A stretch of 64,000 nt of DNA from Streptomyces sp. NBC_01591 (lineage in GTDB: Bacteria; Actinomycetota; Actinomycetes; Streptomycetales; Streptomycetaceae): NCBI RefSeq assembly GCF_035918155.1, contig NZ_CP109327.1, positions 992,001 through 1,056,000 on the forward strand. Reading direction: 5' to 3'. The position numbers and the translations under genes are program-made. Under the pieces are notes generated by a model. The model worked only from the letters and a program-made list of their open reading frames with translations, did no database searches and had not been told where the DNA came from. The stretch's first letter is position 1, and each line of letters starts with the position of its first letter. Of this stretch, positions 17,794 through 25,229 are shown in pieces.

Positions 17794-17957
17794 AGCCCCA
17801 AAAGCGAGCTTATCCGTTCACGAGATGCGCAAGTGGTCTTCACAGTAAGGTCGTTGCACCATCAACACCGATACCGATATCCCACCGCACCGGATGCCAT
17901 GTCCGGACAACTGCTGCGGGACACGGACGTCACGTTCACCGTGGGGGGAGAGAACGG

Positions 17958-18407
17958 ATGGTGCACAGGGTCGGCTACGCGCCGGGGGTCTACGACCTCT
18001 TCCACGTGGGACACCTCAACATCCTGCGGCACGCCCGCAGTCAGTGCGACTACCTCGTGGCCGGAGTCGTCTCTGACGAGATGGCCGTGCTCGCCAAGGG
18101 CCACCGGCCGGTGATTCCGCTGCCGGAGCGCCTGGAGATCGTGCGCAGCGTGCGCCACGTGGACGCGGCGTTCGTCGAGACGGTGCCCGACAAGGTCGAG
18201 ACCTGGCAGCAGGTGAGGTTCGACGTGATCTTCAAGGGGGACGACTGGCGGGACACGGAGAAGGGAAAACGGCTGGAACGCGACTTCGCCGAGGTCGGCG
18301 TGGAGGTCGTCTACTTCCCGTACACCGTGCACACGTCCAGCACCCAGTTGCGCAGGGTGCTGGACACGCTCGTCAGTCCGCAGTCCGGAGCGCTTTCAGC
18401 TCCCTGA
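17958..18407 (+). CDS. Cytidylyltransferase-like protein (TagD/glycerol-3-phosphate cytidylyltransferase family)
   Basis: A 149-residue nucleotidyltransferase with the family signature GVYDLFHVGHLNIL (HxGH catalytic motif), FKGDDWRDTEKGK and the closing SSTQLRR segment that corresponds to the RTxGISTS motif. Members move CMP (or AMP) from a nucleoside triphosphate to a phosphorylated alcohol such as glycerol-3-phosphate, making a CDP-alcohol. The ATG at 17958 is preceded by GGGGGGAG; an open frame back to 17721 runs through the operator region. Its 3' end overlaps the convergent CDP-alcohol phosphotransferase gene by 35 bp, and the two could act in sequence. The real substrate (glycerol, ribitol, inositol or other phosphate) is not determined by the sequence. 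Confidence 0.85.
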   Translation: MVHRVGYAPGVYDLFHVGHLNILRHARSQCDYLVAGVVSDEMAVLAKGHRPVIPLPERLEIVRSVRHVDAAFVETVPDKVETWQQVRFDVIFKGDDWRDTEKGKRLERDFAEVGVEVVYFPYTVHTSSTQLRRVLDTLVSPQSGALSAP

Positions 18408-19104
18408 ACCACTTGGCGAGGAACGCCACCAGGAAGAGCGCGTGCACGACGGCGAGCACCGCATAGCCGATGCGGAACGCGGTGCGGTCGCCGAGGAGCA
18501 GGAACACCAGGCAGAACACTCCGTAATCGGCGGGCAGCAGTGCCACGGCCCGCAGCCGCGAGACCGGGACTGCGGTGGCGCTGCCCGCCCCGGGCCGGGC
18601 GGCCGCCTTTCCCAGCTGTTCGCGCAGCAGTCCCGCGCAGAAGGTCAGCACGGCCGTGAACAGGAAGCCCAGCGGCAGGAGCAGCCAGCCCTCGCCGGGC
18701 ACTCCGGAGAACCGCTGGAACGAGATCAGCACGGCGGTGTGCACGAGGATCATCTTGGCGCAGTCCACGACGTGGTCCAGCCACTCGCCGTCCGGGCCTC
18801 CCCTGCCGGTGAGTCTGGCCAGTTGTCCGTCGGCCGAATCGAGGGCGAAGCCGATGGCGAGGCCCGCGTACACCGCGATCGCGAGCCCGACGGAGGGGCG
18901 GACGAGCGCCACCGCGGCAATGGCGGCGAAGGTGAACACCGCGCTGGTCAGCGTGACCTGGTTGGGCGTCAGTCCGATCCGGTACGCACCGGCCGCGAAC
19001 ACCCGGCCGGCCGGGCGGTTCACGTACCGCGAGTAGAGCGACACCCCCTTGGCCGTCTTCTGCGCGCCACGCAGCTCGCGCAGAACCGTGCCTGTGCTTC
19101 CCAT
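18373..19104 (-). CDS. CDP-alcohol phosphatidyltransferase family membrane enzyme
   Basis: A 243-residue membrane protein with about six hydrophobic segments. It carries the complete family motif near residue 90: DSADGQLARLTG, then GPDGEWLDHVVD, matching D-x2-DG-x2-AR-x8-G-x3-D-x3-D, so the divalent-metal active site is intact. Such enzymes displace CMP from a CDP-alcohol or CDP-diacylglycerol with a second alcohol. The start at 19104 (MGSTGTVLREL) is preferred because GGGGGG lies just upstream; a reading to 19389 runs into a repeat element. With the adjacent convergent cytidylyltransferase it may decorate the polysaccharide or a lipid carrier with a phospho-alcohol. Confidence 0.88.
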   Translation of the reverse strand: MGSTGTVLRELRGAQKTAKGVSLYSRYVNRPAGRVFAAGAYRIGLTPNQVTLTSAVFTFAAIAAVALVRPSVGLAIAVYAGLAIGFALDSADGQLARLTGRGGPDGEWLDHVVDCAKMILVHTAVLISFQRFSGVPGEGWLLLPLGFLFTAVLTFCAGLLREQLGKAAARPGAGSATAVPVSRLRAVALLPADYGVFCLVFLLLGDRTAFRIGYAVLAVVHALFLVAFLAKWFRELKALRTAD

Positions 19105-19212
19105 CCGCCCCCCCAGCGTCCCGCCGTTGCCGGCGGCATCGGTACGGCGATGCCGGGACGCCGCCGTCGGAGCCGCATCATGGCACGCGGACCCGGTCCC
19201 GCGCGGCCACTG

Positions 19213-19429
19213 GGGCCTCCAGGGTTTTTCGTTTGGATCAGGCAGGATCAGGGAGCGGGGTCCGGTGCCGTGCATCGCAAGGCGGAGGAGGGAGTCGGAT
19301 GGGGCCTCCCCTGCTCGAGCGGAGCCGAGAGCTCGGGGAAGGAGCGTCGGCGACCGACGACAACGCGGCGAGGCGCGGCACCGGGGCACGCGAGCCCGGC
19401 CTGATCCAAACGAGAGGCCCTGGGCCCTT
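19213..19429 (+). repeat. Long imperfect hairpin repeat, copy A, with conserved core
   Basis: A 217-bp element between two minus-strand genes. Its stem includes TCGTTTGGATCAGGC (19229-19243) paired perfectly with 19399-19413, extended outward by CCAGGG/CCCTGG. Inside it is a core beginning AAGGCGGAGGAGGGAG (19279-19294) and, after a 40-nt insertion, GAGCGTCGGCGACCGACGAC (19342-19361) and AACGCGG. The same core, in the same order, lies inside a second hairpin at 33039-33320 whose stem sequence is different. It accounts for most of the gap between 19105 and 19453, which holds no gene. Confidence 0.75.
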
Positions 19430-19453
19430 GCCGGCTCCGGACGGCGGTGTGCC

Positions 19454-20149
19454 TCAGGCGGGTGCGGTGCGGCACTCCGGGTGGCCCCAGCCGTTGGGGT
19501 TCTTGGCGATCATGTCCTGTGCCGCGTAGGGCTTACCGCAGTGGCAGCGGCCCGCGAACCTGGCCTTGATGGTGCCACCGGAACGGGCGGGACGTGCCGC
19601 GCCTGCCGTCTTCTTCGTCGCCGCGCCACCGCGCCGGCCCTCGGTCGCCCGGGCGGGGGCCGGTGTCGGCATCTGTGGGGAACCGTGCGCGGTTCCGGCC
19701 GGCCGCTGTGCCACCGCGGCCTCGCTGGCCGCCTGGTCGGCGAGTGCGTTGAGCGGGTCGCCGTCCACCTGGTGGGCGGGAACGTAGGTGAAGCGCACGG
19801 TCCGGCCGGTCAGCCGGGCGTCGATCCCGGCCACGAGGTCACGGTTGGCCACCGGCTTGCCGGCCGAGGTCTTCCAGCCGTTGCGCTTCCACCCCGGCAA
19901 CCACTTCGTCACCGCGTTCATCGCGTACTGCGAGTCCATCCGTACCTCGATCGCCACGGAGGGGTCCGTCGACTCCAACAGCTCCCGCAACGCCGTGAGT
20001 TCGGCGACATTGTTGGTGGCGGTGCCCAGCGGGCCCGCTTCCCAGCGCTCGGGCCGCCCCTGCGCGTCGGCCACGACCCATGCCCAGGCCGCAGGTCCCG
20101 GATTGCCCTTGGATGCCCCGTCACACGCGGCGATGATGCTCTCGTTCAT
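19454..20149 (-). CDS. rnhA: Ribonuclease HI with a cysteine-rich C-terminal extension
   Basis: A 231-residue protein. Residues 1-145 are an RNase HI domain with catalytic Asp10 (CDGASKGNPGP), Glu50 (NNVAEL), Asp72 (MDSQYA) and Asp138 (NALADQ), plus His126 in the AHQVDGDP loop. It cleaves RNA in RNA-DNA hybrids. A Pro/Ala-rich linker follows and then a C-terminal segment RFAGRCHCGKPYAAQDMIAK ending GHPECRTAPA, with three cysteines and a histidine that could bind zinc. The same tail is familiar from actinobacterial RNase H proteins. ATG at 20149 gives the usual short N-terminus; ATG at 20161 is an alternative. The gene ends next to hairpin repeat A. Confidence 0.88.
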   Translation of the reverse strand: MNESIIAACDGASKGNPGPAAWAWVVADAQGRPERWEAGPLGTATNNVAELTALRELLESTDPSVAIEVRMDSQYAMNAVTKWLPGWKRNGWKTSAGKPVANRDLVAGIDARLTGRTVRFTYVPAHQVDGDPLNALADQAASEAAVAQRPAGTAHGSPQMPTPAPARATEGRRGGAATKKTAGAARPARSGGTIKARFAGRCHCGKPYAAQDMIAKNPNGWGHPECRTAPA

Positions 20150-20280
20150 GCCCTTGATCATGCCAGCGTCCCGGCACCCCACTGCAGGCCATGACTCTGA
20201 GTGACGATTCGAGGTGCGGCGGCCCGACGGCGCTGGTTCTCTGATGGAGCCCGCTCTTCCCAACCGCACAAGGAGCGATG

Positions 20281-20472
20281 ATGAGCGTTGCACGTGAATC
20301 CGGTGACCGTGCGCAGCAGCTGCGTGACAAGGCCCGGCACATGACCGAGGCCGCCGAGCGCACCACCGACCCTGAGCAGCGCCAGCGGCTCCAGGAGAAG
20401 GCCCGGAAGCTGCAGGAACAGTGCGACCAGCAGGGCAACACGGGCGGCGGAAGCATCCGCCCGCCCAAGTAG
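20281..20472 (+). CDS. DUF6381 small helical protein
   Basis: A 63-residue charged, helical protein (MSVARESGDRAQQLRDKARH, then QRQRLQEKARKLQEQ) of a type common in Streptomyces and annotated as DUF6381. A perfect AAGGAG at 20270-20275 fits the second of two adjacent ATGs (20281) with 5-bp spacing. The sequence looks like an amphipathic helical hairpin, with a glycine/proline tail (GGGSIRPPK). No enzymatic motif is present and the role is unknown to me. It is a single-gene unit followed by a very strong terminator. Confidence 0.75.
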   Translation: MSVARESGDRAQQLRDKARHMTEAAERTTDPEQRQRLQEKARKLQEQCDQQGNTGGGSIRPPK

Positions 20473-20489
20473 CACCTGCCTCACGCCAA

Positions 20490-20539
20490 CGGCCGACGGC
20501 TTGCCGCTCTTCCATGAGTGTGCGGCAAGCCGTCGGCCG
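20490..20539. terminator. 18-bp perfect hairpin after the DUF6381 gene
   Basis: Arms CGGCCGACGGCTTGCCGC (20490-20507) and GCGGCAAGCCGTCGGCCG (20522-20539) with a 14-nt loop. It begins 18 bp after the stop at 20472 and separates this small gene from the promoter of the carbohydrate locus. There is no clear U-tract, as usual in high-GC actinobacteria. Confidence 0.8.
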
Positions 20540-20621
20540 CCGTGCCGGGCCGGCCCCGCCGCCCGTCCCCGATCCGGGCCACCCTCTCGGCCGTGCCCCT
20601 CTCCCCGACGCCCGATGGCTG

Positions 20622-20651
20622 TTGACGCGCCTCCGGCGAAGGCCCTAGGTT
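20622..20651 (+). promoter_or_regulatory. Promoter of the DUF6807 operon
   Basis: TTGACG at 20622-20627 and TAGGTT at 20646-20651 with an 18-bp spacer match the housekeeping-type Streptomyces consensus TTGAC(A/G)/TAGNNT. The predicted transcription start falls within the LacI-type palindrome immediately downstream. Confidence 0.7.
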
Positions 20652-20653
20652 GC

Positions 20654-20667
20654 GGTAAGCGCTTTCC
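20654..20667 (+). promoter_or_regulatory. LacI-family operator 1 (DUF6807 operon)
   Basis: GGTAAGCGCTTTCC, matching the LacI/GalR-type pattern GGNAANCGNTTNCC. It starts 2 bp after the -10 element, where a bound repressor would block initiation. Four similar sites occur at 23943, 28096, 44104 and 44233. Confidence 0.75.
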
Positions 20668-20691
20668 AGCCGCATCCAGGAGACTCGGGAC

Positions 20692-21648
20692 ATGAGCAGT
20701 CCACTGCGCATCACGCACGCCCACGGAGACCGGATCACGGTCACGGAGGAGCGCGGCGGCATCGACCTGATCAGCTACGTCTACCGTCCGGAAGCGGCAT
20801 GGGAGGCCCCCAAGCCGTACATCCATCCCATGCGCACACTGGCGGATAACGTTGTCACCGACTATCGGCCCAACGATCACCGCTGGCACAAGGGCCTCCA
20901 GATGACGGCCTCCCACCTCTCCGGACAGAACCTGTGGGGAGGCAACACCTATGTGCACGGCCAGGACTACCAACAGCTGCCCGAACGGGTCGGGTCGATG
21001 GCGCACATCGGATTCGACGAGGTCACGGCGGACGCCGGACGCGCGGTCATCGCGGAGCGGCTGAGCTGGCGCCACAACGACGGTACGCACTGGGCGGACG
21101 AGCTGCGCCGCGTCGAGCTGCACGACGTCGAGCACGCCGGATCCGGCGGCACGGGTGCGGGCACCGGCGGCAGTTGGACGCTGACCTGGTCCAGCGCGAT
21201 CACCAACCGGCGTACCGAGCCGCTGCTCTTCGGCAGCCCGACGACCCACGGCCGGGAGGCGGCCGGCTACACCGGTCTCTTCTGGCGCGGACCGCGCGCC
21301 TTCCGGGGCGGGCGGATCCTCGGCCCGGAAGGGGAAGGCCCGGAGCTGATGGGGACGCAGGCACCCTGGCTGGCCTACAGCGGCGAACACGACGGCGCCG
21401 ACGGTCACGCCACACTGATCTTCCGGCACGCCCCGGAGAACGATCACACGGGAGCGGGCGGCACCCACCCGGCCCACTGGTTCGTCCGCGACGAGCCCTT
21501 CGCCGCCGTCGCGCCCTCCTTCGCGTTCCACGAGGAGCTGGAGCTCGCCCCGGGCGACACCCTCGCCCGCCGCTACCGGGTCACCGTCGCGGACGGGGAG
21601 TGGGACCGGGAGCGGATCACCGAGTACCTCGCGGAGCACCCGTGGTGA
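20692..21648 (+). CDS. DUF6807 (PmoA family) protein
   Basis: A 318-residue protein of the PmoA/DUF6807 family. Recognisable blocks are RTLADNVVTDYRPNDHRWHK, NLWGGNTYV, GFDEVTADAG, FGSPTTHGREAAGYTGLFWR and PSFAFHEELELAPGDTLARR. The many conserved histidines and aspartates suggest a beta-sandwich metal-dependent or sugar-binding protein. Despite the PmoA name, it has no membrane segment and no relation to particulate methane monooxygenase can be seen. The family usually sits with Gfo/Idh/MocA and LacI genes in sugar loci, as here. It is the first gene of an operon with a promoter and LacI-type operator directly upstream; AGGAGA precedes the ATG. Its stop overlaps the next start (GTGA). The exact reaction is unknown. 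Confidence 0.8.
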   Translation: MSSPLRITHAHGDRITVTEERGGIDLISYVYRPEAAWEAPKPYIHPMRTLADNVVTDYRPNDHRWHKGLQMTASHLSGQNLWGGNTYVHGQDYQQLPERVGSMAHIGFDEVTADAGRAVIAERLSWRHNDGTHWADELRRVELHDVEHAGSGGTGAGTGGSWTLTWSSAITNRRTEPLLFGSPTTHGREAAGYTGLFWRGPRAFRGGRILGPEGEGPELMGTQAPWLAYSGEHDGADGHATLIFRHAPENDHTGAGGTHPAHWFVRDEPFAAVAPSFAFHEELELAPGDTLARRYRVTVADGEWDRERITEYLAEHPW

Positions 21649-22637
21649 ACGGCCCGTCAAGGACGCCGCCCGCACCTGTGCCGGACACGGACCGCACCGG
21701 CCTGTACGTGGAACTGCCGCTCGCCGATGCCGACCGCGCCCGCCTGCGTGAACTCGGCCCCGGTCCCGTGTGGTTCGCCGAGCCGGGGACCACGTCGGAG
21801 GCGGACGCCCGCGCCCTCGCCGATGCCGGCACGGCGCTCGGCAATCCCAGGGCGGCCTGGGTGGCGAACGCGCCCCGGCTGCGGTGGCTGCAGCTCGCCT
21901 CGGTCGGGATCGACGACTATCTGGGCCTCGACTGGCCCGCTCTCGGCCGCCGGCTGACCGTCACCAACCTGGGCGATGTCTTCGCCGATCCGGTCGCGCA
22001 GTCGTGCCTCGCGGGAATCCTCGCGCTTCATCGCGGGATCGACCGGCTCTCCCGGCTGCGCGCCGAAGGCAGGTGGGCGAAGTCCGCCGTGCGGCCCCGG
22101 CTGCGTCTGCTGACCGGGGCCCGGGTCCTGGTGCTGGGCCGGGGGTCCATCGCCCGACGGTTCGCCGAACTGCTCGGCCCGTTCGGCTGCCACGTCTCGC
22201 ACTTCGCACGCGGTTCCGGCGACATCCGTACCCTGGCCGGGCTCGATGAGCAGCTGCCGGGCTTCGACGTGGTGGTGGGGCTGCTGCCCGGGACGCCCGA
22301 AACGAGCGGACTGCTCGATGCGCGACGGCTGGCCCTGATGCGGCCGGGAGCCGTTCTGGTGAACGCCGGCCGGGGATCGCTGCTGGACGAGGAGGCCCTG
22401 GTGTCCGAGCTGGCCACCGGGCGGCTCGGCGGAGCGGTACTGGATGTCACCGGGGAGGAGCCGCTGCCTGCCGGCCACCCCCTGTGGACCTGCCCCGGGG
22501 TCGTCCTCACCCAGCACACCGCAGGTGGTTCGACGGACGAGAGCGCCCGGGTCGTCGACCTGTTCACCGACAACTGGCGCCGTTTCCACACCGGTTCACC
22601 GCTGCGCAACCCCGTGCAGTGGTCCAGAGGATTCTGA
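21645..22637 (+). CDS. D-2-hydroxyacid dehydrogenase (NAD-dependent)
   Basis: A 330-residue enzyme of the D-isomer-specific 2-hydroxyacid dehydrogenase family. The NAD-binding domain has the glycine-rich VLVLGRGSIARRFAELLGPF. The catalytic triad is readable as Arg (NAGRGSLLDEEAL), Glu (VLDVTGEEPLP) and His (LTQHTAGGST). The GTG at 21645 overlaps the stop of the DUF6807 gene, indicating translational coupling, and the longer open frame back to 20934 is simply another frame of that gene. In a sugar locus such an enzyme could interconvert a 2-keto and 2-hydroxy acid produced after dehydration of an aldonate. The specific substrate is not known. Confidence 0.87.
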   Translation: MNGPSRTPPAPVPDTDRTGLYVELPLADADRARLRELGPGPVWFAEPGTTSEADARALADAGTALGNPRAAWVANAPRLRWLQLASVGIDDYLGLDWPALGRRLTVTNLGDVFADPVAQSCLAGILALHRGIDRLSRLRAEGRWAKSAVRPRLRLLTGARVLVLGRGSIARRFAELLGPFGCHVSHFARGSGDIRTLAGLDEQLPGFDVVVGLLPGTPETSGLLDARRLALMRPGAVLVNAGRGSLLDEEALVSELATGRLGGAVLDVTGEEPLPAGHPLWTCPGVVLTQHTAGGSTDESARVVDLFTDNWRRFHTGSPLRNPVQWSRGF

Positions 22638-22649
22638 GGACGCGACGTC

Positions 22650-23891
22650 ATGTCCGAACCGCCTTCCACGCACATCGGTGCACAACCCGGCGACGGGGTG
22701 CGCATCGCGGCGATCCGGCCGGTGCTGCTCAGCGCCCCCTACGCGGATCCGGACAATCTGGAGGTGCGTCTGGCACTGCCGACAGGGTGGCGCACGACCG
22801 GTCTGGTGGAGGTCACCCTGGACGACGGCACGACCGGGCTCGGCGAGGGCTATCTCGCCGTCTTCGCGCCGCAGGTCTTCGTGTCGACGGTCGATCTGAT
22901 CGCCCCCTACCTGGTCGGCCGTCCGGCCGGGGACCTGGCGGGGCGGTACCGGGACATGGTCCGCGTGACGGGCTACTGGAGTCTCCAGGGGGCGGCCCGC
23001 CATGTCGTCTCCGCCGTGGAGGCGGCCCTGGTCGACGCCCTCGGAAAACGGGCGGGCGTTCCCGCGTACGAGTTGCTGGGCGGCCGTCGCACGGACGGGA
23101 TCCGGCTCTACGCCAGCGGGGGCGACTCGACCTCCCCGTCGGCGATGGGCGCCGAGATCGCCGCCGTGGCGGCCCTGGGCATCGGCACCTTCAAGATCAG
23201 GGCTCGGGGCCACGAGGCGGACAAGGCCGTGTGGACGCTGGAGCACGCGGCCGCGCACGGCGTCGGCATCGCCATCGACATGGCGCAGAACCTCGAGGAC
23301 CCCGGCCAGTCGGTGGCGGACACGCTGGCGTTCCTGGAAGCGGTCAGGACCGGCACCCGGTGGCCGGTGCGCTTTCTGGAGGAGCCGCTCGGGCCTGCCC
23401 GGACCGCCTCGTACCCCGCTCTGCGGCGGGCGGCCGGCTGTCCGGTGGCGGGCGGGGAGACCGTCACCACCGCGCAGGAGCTGCTGGCGCGCATGGCATC
23501 GGGGTACTACGACATGGTGCAGCCGGACGCCACTGTCATCGGAGGTCTGCACCAGACACTGGCAGTCTTCGCGGGCGCGGCGGAGCACGGCGTCGAAGCG
23601 GTCGTGCATTGCTGGGGCAGTGCCGTGTGCCAGGCGGCCAACTACCACGCCGCCTTCGCCGGCGGCGGGCGGCTGGCCGAATGGCCGATGCCGCGGTATC
23701 CGCTGCGGTCGGAGCTGCTGGTCGAGCCGTTCCGCCTGGCGGACGGATGCCTGCTCGCTCCGCAGGCCCCGGGGCTCGGTGTCCGGCTCACTCCGGAGAC
23801 CGAGCGGCGGTACGCCTTCCGGGAGGATGCCGTCTACCGCTGTGCGACCACGGTGCCGCCGGCCGTACCGGGGCGGTGGCGGACGGACTGA
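22650..23891 (+). CDS. Enolase-superfamily (mandelate racemase/muconate lactonising) sugar-acid dehydratase-like enzyme
   Basis: A 413-residue protein with the N-terminal capping domain (TTGLVEVTLDDGTTGLGEGY) and the C-terminal barrel of the mandelate racemase subgroup. The three metal ligands are seen in AIDMAQN (Asp), RFLEEPL (Glu) and VAGGETV (Glu). The second-strand base motif reads FKIRARG, that is KxR in place of KxK, and a likely partner histidine lies in VVHCWGSA. Such enzymes abstract the alpha proton of a sugar acid, often giving a 2-keto-3-deoxy acid. It is third in the operon after DUF6807 and the hydroxyacid dehydrogenase. A dehydratase role is plausible but a racemase or epimerase role cannot be excluded. 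Confidence 0.85.
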   Translation: MSEPPSTHIGAQPGDGVRIAAIRPVLLSAPYADPDNLEVRLALPTGWRTTGLVEVTLDDGTTGLGEGYLAVFAPQVFVSTVDLIAPYLVGRPAGDLAGRYRDMVRVTGYWSLQGAARHVVSAVEAALVDALGKRAGVPAYELLGGRRTDGIRLYASGGDSTSPSAMGAEIAAVAALGIGTFKIRARGHEADKAVWTLEHAAAHGVGIAIDMAQNLEDPGQSVADTLAFLEAVRTGTRWPVRFLEEPLGPARTASYPALRRAAGCPVAGGETVTTAQELLARMASGYYDMVQPDATVIGGLHQTLAVFAGAAEHGVEAVVHCWGSAVCQAANYHAAFAGGGRLAEWPMPRYPLRSELLVEPFRLADGCLLAPQAPGLGVRLTPETERRYAFREDAVYRCATTVPPAVPGRWRTD

Positions 23892-23942
23892 CCTCGCAGG
23901 CGGGAGTGTCCCGGTGGCGGGTTTCCTATGGCGTACGCAATG

Positions 23943-23956
23943 GGAAAACGCTTTCA
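23943..23956 (+). promoter_or_regulatory. LacI-family operator 2 (regulator's own leader)
   Basis: GGAAAACGCTTTCA, 19 bp upstream of the LacI-family start codon. It matches the other four sites except the last base. It suggests autoregulation. Confidence 0.65.
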
Positions 23957-23975
23957 GTGCGGCTATCGTAGCCCT

Positions 23976-25046
23976 ATGCAGAGCCAGGTCAATCGACGTT
24001 CCGCCCGTCCCCGCCCGTCGTCCGCCGTGACGCTCCAGCAGGTCGCGCAGGACGCCGGGGTCTCTCTCGCCACGGCTTCGCGCGTCCTCAGCGACAGTGA
24101 CCGCAACGTCACCCAGGAGCTGCAGGAGCGCGTCCTGGAGGCCGCCGCCCGGCTCCGCTACGTCTCCAACGCGCCGGCCCGCGCGCTCGTGCAGTCCACG
24201 ACATCCATCGTCGGCCTGGTCGTGCACGATGTGAACGACGCCTACTACTCCGCCATCGCGGCCGGTGTCATGGAGGTCGCCCGCGACCACAAGCTCCTGG
24301 TGATGCTGGCCGGCACCTTCCACGAACCCGGGCTCCAGGCGGAGTACGTGGCCCGGCTGCGGGCACAGCGGGCCCGTGCCGTGGTCCTCGCCGGATCGGG
24401 TTTCACCGGCGGCAGCCCCGCGCTCACCCAGGAGTTGGAGGCCTTCGCGGCACAGGGCGGCCGGGTGACCGCCGTCGCGCATCAGGATCTTCCGGTGGAC
24501 ACGATCGTGCCGGGCAACCGCGAGGGCGGCCGGGCGGTCGCCGAGCACCTCGCCGGGCTGGGGCACACCGAGATCGGCGTCATCTGCGGACCGCTGGCGC
24601 TGGTCTCCGTGCAGGAACGGCTGCACGGCTTCCTCGAGGGGGCCGCCGAACTGGGCGTCGTCGTACAGGAGCACCACCGCGTCGAGGCCGACTTCACCCG
24701 GGACGGCGGGCGGGCCGCGGCGGTGCGGCTGTTCCGCAGGTCGCCGGGGATCACCGCGCTGTTCGCGCTCAACGACGCCATGGCGCTGGGCGCCCTCGCG
24801 GCGCTCCGTGACGACCTCGGCAGGAGCGTCCCCTCCGATGTCTCCGTCGTCGGCTTCGACGATCTTCCGGTGGCCTGCGACGTCACCCCCGCGCTGACCA
24901 CCGTACGGCTGCCGCTGGAGGAGATCGGCCGCCGGGCGCTGCTGCTGGCCCTCGGCGACGCGACGGCTTCGCCGCGCACGCTCGCGGTGCCTTCGCGGCT
25001 GGTGGTGCGTGCCAGCACGGCACCGCCGCCCCGTGTGACCGGCTGA
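23976..25046 (+). CDS. LacI-family transcriptional repressor of the carbohydrate locus
   Basis: A 356-residue regulator. The N-terminal helix-turn-helix is VTLQQVAQDAGVSLATASRV (about residues 17-36), with a hinge helix ARLRYVSNAPARALVQ, and the rest is a periplasmic-binding-protein-like effector domain (VGLVVHDVNDAYYSAIAAGV, HLAGLGHTEIGVICGP, SVVGFDDLPVACDVTPALTT). ATG at 23976 follows a LacI-type palindrome by 19 bp. Five such palindromes in this window, all at promoters of sugar genes, make this the obvious candidate regulator; the ligand is probably a sugar or sugar acid from the pathway. That link is inferred from motif type and position. Confidence 0.9.
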   Translation: MQSQVNRRSARPRPSSAVTLQQVAQDAGVSLATASRVLSDSDRNVTQELQERVLEAAARLRYVSNAPARALVQSTTSIVGLVVHDVNDAYYSAIAAGVMEVARDHKLLVMLAGTFHEPGLQAEYVARLRAQRARAVVLAGSGFTGGSPALTQELEAFAAQGGRVTAVAHQDLPVDTIVPGNREGGRAVAEHLAGLGHTEIGVICGPLALVSVQERLHGFLEGAAELGVVVQEHHRVEADFTRDGGRAAAVRLFRRSPGITALFALNDAMALGALAALRDDLGRSVPSDVSVVGFDDLPVACDVTPALTTVRLPLEEIGRRALLLALGDATASPRTLAVPSRLVVRASTAPPPRVTG

Positions 25047-25084
25047 TTCCCGACCCCGACCCAGGGACCGTCCGGGACGCCCAG

Positions 25085-25208
25085 TTGACGCATTAAGGTG
25101 ACATACCCCCGGCTTGACGCACTAAGTTGTCGATCCTTTCCCTGCAACCCTCTTGAAATAATGCGTTAACCCCCACCACACTGACATCAACGTCGATTGA
25201 CGCGTCAA
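25085..25208 (+). promoter_or_regulatory. Array of four TTGACGC-type sites upstream of the GntR-LacI regulator
   Basis: TTGACGCATTAA (25085-25096), TTGACGCACTAA (25114-25125), TTAACGCATTA on the minus strand (25159-25169) and the perfect 12-bp palindrome TTGACGCGTCAA (25197-25208). They share one half-site and end 21 bp before the start codon of the regulator. They are likely its own operators; one or more may overlap a -35 element because each begins TTGACG. Confidence 0.6.
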
Positions 25209-25229
25209 ATCCGAGGGGGTGATGGCTGG

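Noticed and set aside
20158..21675. 505-residue minus-strand frame over the DUF6807 gene
   Set aside because: Overlaps a gene with a clear promoter, operator and family motifs; product has no recognisable domain.
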